Below, one piece after another: positions 1 through 5,305 of a stretch of 5,305 bases of DNA. Source of the DNA: Acidimicrobiales bacterium (GTDB taxonomy: Bacteria > Actinomycetota > Acidimicrobiia > Acidimicrobiales > RAAP-2); contig JADGOF010000189.1 in NCBI GenBank assembly GCA_017883105.1, forward strand, positions 1 through 5,305, read 5' to 3'. The position numbers were made by a program, and so were the translations under genes. Every line of letters starts with the position of its first letter. Positions within the stretch are counted from its first letter, which is position 1. The notes beneath the pieces were generated by a model. That model had not been told where the DNA came from. It saw only the letters and a list, made by a program, of their open reading frames with translations, and made no database searches.

Positions 1-166
1 TCACCACTGGGGGGAGAGTCGTCGGCCGGAATTCCCAACGATACGCGCGTCGTAGTTGCAGGTAGTGGACGGTGCGGTCAGGGGACCTGAACAGTCACCG
101 GAAAAGAATGTCTGGGAAGCTGAGATCCACGCCCCGCCCGCCAGGAACGTGACGGTCATGATCCCG

Positions 167-260
167 CCGCCGACCCGCCGACCCGCCGACCCGCCGACCC
201 GCCGACCCGCCGACCCGCCGACCCGCCGACCCGCCGACCCGCCGACCCGCCGACCCGCCG
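167..260. repeat. Tandem array of an 8-bp unit, about 11.75 copies
   Basis: A perfect period-8 array with plus-strand unit CGACCCGC runs 94 bp without a mismatch; the unit adenine recurs at 173, 181, 189 and so on to 253. Eight is not a multiple of three, so three units make 24 bp and every frame encodes the same octapeptide cycle: Pro-Thr-Arg-Arg-Pro-Ala-Asp-Pro on the plus strand and Arg-Arg-Val-Gly-Gly-Ser-Ala-Gly on the minus strand. The minus strand carries eleven GGG tracts separated by the five bases TCGGC, which fits the usual G-quadruplex pattern. Arrays like this change length by slipped-strand replication. Whether it affects the gene 279 bp downstream is unknown. Confidence 0.97.
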
Positions 261-523
261 CCATTCGGACCGCCATTTCTCTGACATCCCGACACAGTAA
301 GCCCCAGGTCGGGAGCAGGGGCGAGTTGGTTGTGAGTGCAACTACTTGGTGGGTTTGTCACGTTACACAATGCCGAATTGCTGTTCAGCCAGGGTGCCTC
401 TGGAAGCGGGAACAGCGTCGTTCCCCCCTAATGCACCTGTACCGTTTCAGGTCAGCAGACGGGACGCCCGACGCCGTAGGCCCACCCGGCTCTGTCCCTT
501 GTTGCGTGGGTACAGTTCTACAG

Positions 524-530
524 AAAGGAG
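524..530 (+). promoter_or_regulatory. Ribosome binding site of the VOC gene
   Basis: AAAGGAG lies eight bases before the ATG at 539. It is a near-ideal Shine-Dalgarno sequence and decides the start of the VOC gene against the much longer upstream open frame. Confidence 0.85.
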
Positions 531-538
531 ACAGACCA

Positions 539-1039
539 ATGCCTGAGCACGGGAGTGACATCGACCGAAGCGATGAGTGGGAGATCTTGAAGGCCCAACA
601 CCTCCGACCTTTGGGCGATCGACCGGCCTCATCGGCCAGGGGTCTCCATCACTTCGCCTTGCTCTCCAGCGATGTCGGACGAACCATCACCTTCTACCAA
701 GACCTCCTCGAGTTTCCGCTCGTCGAGCTATTCGAGAACCGGGACTACCGCGGATCCACCCACTTCTTCTTCGATGTCGGCCATGACAACTACCTGGCGT
801 ACTTCGACTTCCCCGGTCTTGACCTCGGGGAGTACCGGGAAGTGCTCGGAGGCCTGCATCACATCGCCATATCCGTCACTCCCGAGCACTGGGACCGGCT
901 AGTGGCCAAGCTGGAAGCATCCGGAATCGAGACCTTCATTGTGAACGGTACCTCGGCCTACTTTCCGGGACCCGATGGCGAACGGCTTGAGCTGCTCTCG
1001 TACCCGCTCAACGACATGTACGGGACGATCGTTGGTTGA
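539..1039 (+). CDS. VOC-superfamily (glyoxalase/dioxygenase-fold) protein
   Basis: The protein has 166 residues and is probably a cytosolic metalloprotein of the vicinal oxygen chelate superfamily, which includes glyoxalase I, extradiol dioxygenases, fosfomycin-resistance proteins and methylmalonyl-CoA epimerase. A first beta-alpha-beta module starts at GLHHFAL (35-41), followed by the helix with FYQDLLEFPLV (52-62). A second starts at GLHHIAI (105-111). The C-terminal strand has YFPGPDGERLELLS (141-154), the family's usual closing motif. Likely metal ligands are a His of the pair 37/38, His107 or His108, and Glu151. About 34 residues precede the fold. There is no signal peptide or membrane segment. 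The ATG is chosen for its strong ribosome binding site. The substrate cannot be told from sequence: isomerase, ring-cleavage or thiol-transfer activities are all possible. The next gene on the strand is MetE-like, over 220 bases away, so a functional link is weak. Confidence 0.88.
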   Translation: MPEHGSDIDRSDEWEILKAQHLRPLGDRPASSARGLHHFALLSSDVGRTITFYQDLLEFPLVELFENRDYRGSTHFFFDVGHDNYLAYFDFPGLDLGEYREVLGGLHHIAISVTPEHWDRLVAKLEASGIETFIVNGTSAYFPGPDGERLELLSYPLNDMYGTIVG

Positions 1040-1298
1040 TCTACCGGCGTTTCGTGACCAACTCGCGTCTTGCCTCTGTCGCGCTGAACCTCCGCTGTCT
1101 CTGGGTGAGCCTTCTGCCCGTTCGCAACGGCATGCCTGGTTGGATGCTGGGCTCTGTCGCCGCCAACCGGCCATCCGGGATCGGCGCCGGCCTAGCTGCA
1201 GTCCGTCGAAGGTTGGTCTGTGGCGGTAGGCGTGGCCCCGGCTCGGCGACCATCACGACTGAGAAGTGGTCGGTCCGGCGCCAGCAATTCACGAGAAG

Positions 1299-2445
1299 AT
1301 GCGAATCGTGCTCACTAGCGAGACGCGGATCCTCACCACTCACGCGGGCAGTCTCCCAAGGCCCCGTCGGTTGGCCGAACTCCATGGTCGACGCAGCCGG
1401 GGCGAGACCATTGACCACGACGAGTTGGATCGAGCCGTCGAAGAAGCCACAGCTCAGGTGGTTGCAGCGCAGGTGGCTGCCGGGATCGATGTCGGCAATG
1501 ACGGCGAACAAGCCCGCGAGAAGCTTCGTCACCTACATTCAGCACCGCATGACCGGCTTCGGTGACACCGGACGGCGGTCGGAGAAGCACGACCTGCTCG
1601 ACCACCCGGACTTCATGGAACTGACGCGCAACCGGCGCGGCCAGGTCAGCCTCATGGCCGCTCCGGCGGCCATCGCCGATGTGGCCTATCAGAACACGGA
1701 CGAAGTAGAGGCCGAGTGCGCCCTTGTGGCCGAGGCGCCCTTCGCCGAGACGTTCATGACTGCCGCATCGCCGGGAATCGTGGCTTCGGTCTTGGAGAAT
1801 CGCCACTACGCGTCGATGGCGGAGTACCTTCAGGCGGTCTCTGCTGCATTGGCCGTCGAGTACCGGTGCATCGTCGAGCGTGGGCTGCTACTCCAGATCG
1901 ATGCGCCGGACCTGGCCCTCGAGCGCCACCAGCTCTTCGCCGACCGGCCGCTCACCGAGTTCATCGACTGGGCGGAGCTTGCCGTCGATGCCCTGAACGG
2001 CGCGCTGGTCGGGATCGATCCCGACCGTGTCCGGCTGCACGTCTGTTGGGGCAACTACGAGGGGCCACATACCCATGACATAGCCCTCAGCGAGATCTTG
2101 CCCGTTGTGTACCGGGCCAACGTCGGGGCCCTCGTGGTGCCTTTGGCCAACGCGCGCCACGCCCATGAGTTTGCCTGCTTCGCCCGCCAGCCACTTCCCG
2201 AGGGCAACGCCTTGGTGGCCGGTGTGATCGACACGACGAGCAACTACGTTGAGCATCCTGAGGTCGTGGCCGACCGCATTGTGCGGATCAGCGACGCCGT
2301 GGGCGACCCGCGGCAGGTGATCGCCGGCACCGACTGCGGGTTCGACACCTCTGCGGGAATCGGCGATGTAGCTCCGTCGGTGGCGTGGGAGAAGCTCCGC
2401 TCCATGCGGGCCGGTGCCGATTTGGCGACATCGCGCCTGTACTGA
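1299..2445 (+). pseudogene. MetE-like cobalamin-independent methionine synthase family, frameshifted
   Basis: This reads as a complete member of the one-domain family related to the MetE C-terminal domain (COG0620), about 381 residues once one base is ignored. Relatives move methyl or alkyl groups to thiols using zinc. The first frame gives ILTTHAGSLPRP (11-22) and GIDVGNDGEQARE (62-74), ending at GAG 1518-1520. The sequence then continues one base later from AGC 1522 as SFVTYIQHRMTGFG, a seamless family match. The lesion is therefore a one-base insertion in the AA at 1521-1522. Zinc-ligand candidates His247 and Cys249 (HVCWGN) and Cys346 (GTDCGFD) are present. By eye, the Glu ligand expected before the ANxRHxHE motif is Pro281. 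The start is uncertain: ATG 1299 lacks a spaced ribosome site, while GTG 1308 has GAGAAG nine bases before it. The 1040-1298 gap holds nothing I recognise. The gene is either broken or a sequencing error splits it. Confidence 0.85.
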
Positions 2446-2490
2446 GCCTGCTCAGCCCGAGGCGGTTCCCTCGCGGTTGCGGGTCTGGGA

Positions 2491-2511
2491 GACCGTTGAG
2501 TGCCGAAGATG
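2491..2511 (-). repeat. IS right-end remnant B
   Basis: On the plus strand TGAGTGCCGAAGAT starts at 2497, preceded by GACC. It sits 20 bases beyond the stop codon of tail remnant B, the same place as the related ends beyond remnants A (2630) and C (3330). It shares the core TGAGTGCCG but diverges further in, so it is the most decayed of the three. Confidence 0.55.
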
Positions 2512-2524
2512 CCACCCAAGGGCC

Positions 2525-2626
2525 TCACGTTGCCAGTCTGTATTCGTGGATGAGACCACCGAGCCTGTCGGTTCTTCGTAGTCGGGCGAGGTCTGGACGG
2601 CCGATCGACACCGGGCTCGTCTCCAC
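2525..2626 (-). pseudogene. Transposase C-terminal tail remnant B
   Basis: Read on the minus strand, this frame ends LARLRRTDRLGGLIHEYRLAT and a TGA stop (2525-2527). From memory of the family, this is very close to the usual ending of integrase-core transposases (RLRRxDRLGGLIHEYRxAA). Only about 33 residues remain; the frame is closed by a stop at 2627-2629, where the end of copy A begins. It is better conserved at this tail than copy A, whose own ending is GAVFGLIREYRIAA, so it is a separate copy rather than an extension of A. Confidence 0.75.
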
Positions 2627-2629
2627 CTA

Positions 2630-2651
2630 TGAGTGCCGGAAACCCATCCGG
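2630..2651 (-). repeat. IS right end A
   Basis: The plus strand reads TGAGTGCCGG then AAACCCATCCGG, starting 19 bases beyond the stop codon of the transposase remnant A. It matches the end at 3330-3351 in 18 of 22 positions. This placement after a stop codon, repeated three times in the window, is what marks it as an element end rather than chance similarity. Confidence 0.7.
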
Positions 2652-2656
2652 CCAGG

Positions 2657-3309
2657 TCAGGCCGCTATCCGGTACTCACGGATCAGACCGAAGACGGCAC
2701 CCCTCGGGCGAAGCTGAGCAGGCACGGGATCACTGACTGGCGGCGGTGCGTCCGCCGTCATGGCGGCCTGCTGACCCAGCGTCCGGTGCGGTCGGCTTCC
2801 GTTGTCGTGGGTTTCGTACTCGGTCAGGACGCGTTCAAGATGCCGACGGCCGAAGATCAACATCCGGTTGAGGCATTCGCGACGGACGGTGCCGACGAAA
2901 CGCTCGGCGAAGGCGTCGGCGCGGGGTGCCCTCGCCTGGGTGCGGATGATGCGAATGCCATCGGCCTTGAAGATCTCGTCGAAGCTTGAGGTGAACTTGG
3001 CGTCTCGGTCACGAATGAGGAACCGGATGAGTGTGTCCGGTCGACCAGCGTCATGGTGAGGTTGCGGGTCTGTTGGACCACCCAGGACCCGATCGGATGA
3101 GCGGCGACTCCGGTGACGTACACCCGTCGGGTGTCGAGCTCGATGAAGAACACCAAGTAGAGCCGACGCAGGAGCACCGTGTCGACCAAGAAGAAGTCGC
3201 AGGCCAACATCGAAGACGCCTGGGTGTGCGGGCACTCGGTCCAGGTCGGACCTCTGCGCATCGGTGAGGGATCGATGTTGTATCGGTGCCGGATGCCCAG
3301 ATGCTGGAG
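2657..3309 (-). pseudogene. DDE transposase (integrase core), 5'-truncated and frameshifted
   Basis: This is the longest transposase remnant. The first part, about 3309 down to 3037, reads HLGIRHRYNIDPSP, GPTWTE, then ACDFFLVDTVLLRRLY and VVQQTRNLTMTL. The second part, in a different frame down to the stop at 2657-2659, reads RFLIRDRDAKFTSSFDE, APRADAFAERFVGTVRREC, LIFGRRHLERVL and RPHRTLGQ. Together they carry the three acidic DDE residues: Asp of ACDFF (codon 3196-3198), Asp of RDRDAKF and Glu of FAERF. The join needs one base added within the ACACAC stretch at 3031-3036, so one base has been lost. The N-terminal DNA-binding half is absent; the match stops next to element end C, and the segment before NIDPSP also looks shortened. 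The protein cannot be made as one chain. IS3/IS481-type membership is by recall of the family. Confidence 0.88.
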
Positions 3310-3329
3310 GGAGCCGGGACGACACCCTG

Positions 3330-3351
3330 TGGGTGCCGAATACCCGTCCGG
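3330..3351 (-). repeat. IS right end C
   Basis: The plus strand reads TGGGTGCCGA then ATACCCGTCCGG, preceded by GACACCC (3321-3327). It lies 15 bases beyond the stop of tail remnant C and is 18/22 identical to end A. The transposase A homology begins within about 20 bases of its outer edge, so the 5' truncation of copy A coincides with this end. Confidence 0.7.
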
Positions 3352-3352
3352 T

Positions 3353-3427
3353 TCACTCCACAAGCCGATATGCATGGATGAGACCGTCGAGATTCTCCGA
3401 GCGCCGCAGCTGCATCTTGTTGATCCG
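3353..3427 (-). pseudogene. Transposase C-terminal tail remnant C
   Basis: On the minus strand the frame ends MQLRRSENLDGLIHAYRLVE and a TGA stop (3353-3355). It aligns without gaps over the last 17 residues with remnant B (RRTDRLGGLIHEYRLAT) and transposase A (RPRGAVFGLIREYRIAA). The invariant parts are GLI and YR. Upstream of about 3427 the frame stays open for a while, but I recognise no transposase sequence there, so the boundary is where homology is lost, not a proven junction. Confidence 0.65.
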
Positions 3428-3581
3428 CATGGTCCGTTTCGCGTTCACGATCGCTCTAGAGAGGAATCCCAGGTGGACGACTTGGATGACATTCCCGGCG
3501 CCCACAGGATCCGCTCCAGAGCGAACGGCGACCCGAGTGCCCGGTCTGTCATTGTAACGGTGGGGGTCCGGCGCGCGGTGT

Positions 3582-3600
3582 CCGGATAGGGGTGCACTGA
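3582..3600 (-). repeat. Possible left (inverted) end of the IS
   Basis: Read on the minus strand this is TCAGTGCACCCCTATCCGG. Read inward, end A is TGAGTGCCGGAAACCCATCCGG. They share the opening T-x-AGTGC and the closing ACCC/ATCCGG with a short gap between, as expected for imperfect terminal inverted repeats at opposite ends of one element. The pairing rests on a gapped eye alignment, so it is tentative. Confidence 0.35.
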
Positions 3601-3679
3601 CGTTGGGGCTAAGAATGGTCGATGTGCGATCGGGGGAGGATGCAACAGATCAACCCCTGAGCGGGACTTTCGCCCCTAT

Positions 3680-3709
3680 TTGACCATCGGTCGAACTGGC
3701 AGGCTAAGA
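3680..3709 (+). promoter_or_regulatory. Weak candidate promoter for the ABC operon
   Basis: TTGACC (3680-3685) is a good -35-like hexamer. The only -10 partner at 17-18 bp is GCTAAG/CTAAGA, a poor match to TATAAT. The position, about 135 bases before the ATPase start, is reasonable for an operon leader. Treat as a guess. Confidence 0.2.
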
Positions 3710-3826
3710 GCAGTGGATCGGCATCCGACCGGTGCGGCTGAACAGGAGTGCGGATGGGAGACCAAGTGCGGCGGCCCGGGCGAGATCCAGGAGATCGGGT
3801 TGGTGCCCATCGATGTGTCCAGCAGC

Positions 3827-3833
3827 GGTGAGG
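3827..3833 (+). promoter_or_regulatory. Ribosome binding site of the ABC ATPase gene
   Basis: GGTGAGG lies nine bases before the ATG at 3843 and supports that start, which also gives the usual MalK-family N-terminus (a few residues before VSKRYG). Confidence 0.7.
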
Positions 3834-3842
3834 TCCTGATTC

Positions 3843-4931
3843 ATGGGGCAGGTGACCCTTCGAGGTGTGAGCAAGCGCTATGGCGCGGTCGAGGCGGTCC
3901 GCAACTTCGACCTCGAGGTGCTGGACCGAGAGTTCCTCGTCCTCCTTGGCCCGTCAGGCTGCGGTAAGTCGACGGTGCTGCGCATCATTGCTGGTCTTGA
4001 GGAGCCTGATCAGGGGACCGTCGCGATCGGTGACCGGTTCGTCAACGACTTGGAACCGAAGGACCGGGACATCGCCATGGTGTTCCAGAATTACGCGCTC
4101 TACCCGCACATGACCGTGCAGCGGAATATCGATTTCCCCCTCAAGTGCCGAGGCATGCCCAAGCCCGACCGCGACGGTCTTGTGGCCGAGGCTGCCGAGA
4201 GTCTCGGACTCACACCTTTGCTCGACCGCCGCCCCGCCCAACTCTCCGGCGGCCAGCGTCAGCGCGTGGCGTTGGCCCGAGCCATCGTGCGCCGCCCTGA
4301 GGTCTTTTTGATGGACGAGCCCCTCTCGAACCTCGACGCGAAGCTGCGCGTGCAGACGAGGACCGAGCTGATCGAGCTGCAGCGCCGGCTCGCCACGACC
4401 GTCGTCTACGTGACGCACGACCAGATCGAGGGGATGACGATGGCCAATCGTCTGGCGGTGATGAACGAGGGTGCCCTCGTTCAGGTGGCCCCACCTTCCG
4501 AGGTTTACGCTCATCCCGCGAGCCTATTTGTGGCTCGCTTCATCGGGAACCCGCCGATGAACACTGTGACCGGCACGCCGGCACGCGTCGACGGCGAACT
4601 GGGCATCGAGACCAGCGGCGGGACGATCCCCCTTACCGCGGCCCAGCGCCAGGCAGTCGAAGCGTCGGGCGCAGCCATCGTTGCTGTTGGCATACGACCG
4701 GAGCGCATCGTCATCGGTGGCACCGGACCGCTTCCTGCCACCGTCGCCGTCGTCGAGTCCCTGGGATCGGAACACCATGTAATCTGCAGGCTCGCTGATG
4801 ACCAGGAGGTCGTCGTGCGCCTCGGCACCGACATTCCGGTCCCCAAAGAAGGGCCCACAGTCCGCCTCGGCTTCGAATCCGAGTACCTCCACCTCTTTGA
4901 CGCCGGCACCGGGGATCGGATCGGACCGTGA
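3843..4931 (+). CDS. Carbohydrate ABC importer ATPase, MalK/UgpC type
   Basis: The protein has 362 residues, the normal length for the MalK/UgpC/MsiK group, and powers sugar or glycerol-phosphate import from the inner face of the membrane. All ATPase motifs are intact: Walker A GPSGCGKST (36-44), Q-loop Gln82 in VFQNYALYPHMTV, signature LSGGQ (134-138), Walker B VFLMDE (154-159), D-loop SNLD (162-165) and switch His192 (VTHDQIEGMT). Residues from about 235 to 355 form the C-terminal OB/TOBE regulatory domain typical of MalK, with FIGNPPMN at its start and GIRPE inside. Its stop overlaps the GTG of the permease gene, showing an operon with translational coupling. ATPases of this type sometimes serve several importers, but here the gene is linked to a permease. 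The transported sugar cannot be told. No solute-binding protein gene precedes it in the window. Confidence 0.96.
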   Translation: MGQVTLRGVSKRYGAVEAVRNFDLEVLDREFLVLLGPSGCGKSTVLRIIAGLEEPDQGTVAIGDRFVNDLEPKDRDIAMVFQNYALYPHMTVQRNIDFPLKCRGMPKPDRDGLVAEAAESLGLTPLLDRRPAQLSGGQRQRVALARAIVRRPEVFLMDEPLSNLDAKLRVQTRTELIELQRRLATTVVYVTHDQIEGMTMANRLAVMNEGALVQVAPPSEVYAHPASLFVARFIGNPPMNTVTGTPARVDGELGIETSGGTIPLTAAQRQAVEASGAAIVAVGIRPERIVIGGTGPLPATVAVVESLGSEHHVICRLADDQEVVVRLGTDIPVPKEGPTVRLGFESEYLHLFDAGTGDRIGP

Positions 4932-5305
4932 GTGCTACCACCGCCACCGGGCCGGCATCAGCCACCTCTGCTGCTCCGGCCGCGGTCCCCGAACCAGGGG
5001 ACATGGGTCGTCGCCGAAGCCACCGACGCAGTGAGTGCCTTCTTGCGGCACTCCTCCTGTCTCCCTCGATGTTGATCTTTGCCGTCTTCGTCTTCTACCC
5101 ATTCGCCCGCAACATCTACCTCTCGATGTTCTCGACGCCGCCTTTTCCCGACTTACCCTCGCGGTTTGTGGGGCTCAGTCAGTACGGCCAGGTACTCAGT
5201 TCCCACAACTTCCTGAACAGCCTGTGGGTCACCGGGCTCTTCGTGGCCCTCACGGTGCCAGCGGGGCTCCTGCTGGGCCTTCTCCTTGCCCTCCTCGCAC
5301 ACCAG
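4928..5305 (+). CDS. Carbohydrate ABC importer permease, MalF/UgpA type (partial)
   Basis: This gene runs off the right edge; 126 residues are visible. It starts with GTG 4928 overlapping the ATPase stop as GTGA, so translation is probably coupled. An internal ATG at 5003 (residue 26) is an alternative start; it would remove an Ala/Thr/Pro-rich leader and begin just before the basic stretch GRRRSHRR (27-34). A first membrane helix spans about 38-60 (ALLLSPSMLIFAVFVFYPF), followed by ARNIYLSMFSTPP and FVGLSQYGQVL, the periplasmic loop seen in MalF/UgpA-type sugar permeases. A second hydrophobic helix starts near 98 (SLWVTGLFVALTVPAGLLLG) and continues to the edge. The EAA loop that contacts the ATPase would lie beyond the window. 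A MalG/UgpE-type permease and a binding protein would be expected next. Confidence 0.92.
   Translation, partial: MSATTATGPASATSAAPAAVPEPGDMGRRRSHRRSECLLAALLLSPSMLIFAVFVFYPFARNIYLSMFSTPPFPDLPSRFVGLSQYGQVLSSHNFLNSLWVTGLFVALTVPAGLLLGLLLALLAHQ

Larger units (their letters stand above)
1..538. other. Gene-free left region upstream of VOC gene
   Basis: I see no gene I can defend here. All three frames on both strands stay open across the octamer array at 167-260, because that array contains no stop in any phase, so long apparent ORFs through this stretch are not evidence of coding. A plus-strand frame open from about 56 runs into the VOC gene at 539. Its upstream part is low-complexity Pro/Arg/Ala/Asp followed by unrecognisable sequence, so I treat it as a read-through artefact. 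A minus-strand ORF from an ATG at 157-159 to a stop at 1-3 would give 52 residues with two cysteines and no recognised family. The 261-538 part should hold the promoter of the VOC gene. A TACACA-like hexamer at 364-369 lacks a clear -35 partner, so I do not call it. Confidence 0.5.
2491..3600 (-). mobile_element. Decayed IS-element cluster (DDE integrase-core family), several partial copies
   Basis: Everything recognisable between the MetE-like gene and the ABC operon belongs to one kind of insertion sequence in one orientation (minus strand). The contents, in transcription order, are: a possible left end (3582-3600), a C-terminal tail remnant with its stop (3353-3427) and element end (3330-3351), a 5'-truncated frameshifted transposase (2657-3309) with its own element end (2630-2651), and another C-terminal tail remnant (2525-2626) with an element end (about 2491-2511). 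No copy is intact and no N-terminal helix-turn-helix region survives, so nothing here could transpose by itself. The transposase resembles the rve-type integrase-core proteins of IS3/IS481-like elements that are common in actinobacteria; I cannot name the exact IS. Outer limits are approximate and no target-site duplication was identified. Confidence 0.75.
3428..3842. other. Gene-free region before the ABC operon
   Basis: No gene is supported here. A minus-strand ORF (start ATG about 3551-3553, 35 codons) ends within this region and has no recognised family; it may be relic DNA between the two ends of a deleted element. The possible element left end is at 3582-3600. From about 3601 to 3842 the sequence should contain the promoter and any operator of the ABC importer. 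I found no clear operator palindrome, no T-tailed terminator hairpin and no leader ORF that I trust. Confidence 0.5.

Noticed and set aside
167..260. CRISPR array
   Set aside because: Units are contiguous 8-mers without spacers, and no cas-like gene is present.
56..538. Long N-terminal extension of the VOC protein with a PTRRPADP repeat
   Set aside because: The open frame comes from the stop-free octamer array. A strong ribosome binding site and ATG at 539 give a normal-sized VOC protein, and the extension has no recognised domain.
1040..1298. SAM, SAH or cobalamin riboswitch ahead of the MetE-like gene
   Set aside because: I looked for the conserved core sequences of these classes and did not see them. 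A covariance-model search (Infernal against Rfam) would be needed to exclude them fully.
1036..1521. Plus-strand frame upstream of the second half of the MetE-like gene, which would make a 469-residue protein
   Set aside because: The family N-terminus (THAGSLPRP, DVGNDGEQARE) lies in a different frame over 1299-1520. The same-frame sequence here is a shadow plus intergenic DNA.
2442..2455. Perfect inverted repeat CTGAGC-CT-GCTCAG overlapping the MetE-like stop, as a terminator
   Set aside because: The two-base spacer cannot form a stable loop without opening the stem, and no T-run follows.
2633..3589. Several plus-strand ORFs of 78-136 codons across the IS region
   Set aside because: They lie opposite the minus-strand transposase and tail remnants and read as antisense translations of them, for example WMRP strings opposite GLIHEY.
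3607..3709. Direct repeat GGCTAAGA at 3607-3614 and 3702-3709 as a possible regulator site
   Set aside because: An 8-bp direct repeat within a few hundred bases is expected by chance, and neither copy is palindromic.

Overview
This is a GC-rich bacterial window. Gene style (GC-rich third codon positions, GTG starts, a GTGA stop/start overlap) and the kinds of protein present suggest an actinobacterium-like host. No rRNA or other marker is present to fix the lineage, so this is an inference.

Layout. Bases 1-538 hold no convincing gene but contain a striking array of an 8-bp unit (167-260). Bases 539-1039 (+) encode a small VOC-superfamily (glyoxalase/dioxygenase fold) protein with a good ribosome binding site. 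Bases 1299-2445 (+) encode a full-length cobalamin-independent methionine synthase-like protein (MetE C-terminal-domain family). Its frame is broken by one extra base near 1521. Bases about 2491-3600 are a graveyard of one transposon family on the minus strand: a 5'-truncated, frameshifted DDE transposase (2657-3309), two further copies of only the transposase C-terminal tail (2525-2626 and 3353-3427), three related element ends just beyond the three stop codons, and a possible opposite end at 3582-3600. Bases 3843-4931 (+) encode a complete MalK/UgpC-type ATPase. It overlaps by four bases a MalF/UgpA-type permease gene that runs off the right edge (4928-5305).

How the parts work together. 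The ATPase and permease are the start of a carbohydrate (or sugar-phosphate type) ABC importer operon. The second permease and the binding protein would be expected beyond the window. The VOC and MetE-like genes lie on the same strand and could be co-transcribed, but a 226-259 base gap separates them and no shared pathway is evident. The mobile-element debris separates this pair from the importer operon. I found no convincing novel system. The most notable items are the G-rich octamer array, the pile-up of three element 3' ends, and the single-base lesion in the MetE-like gene.
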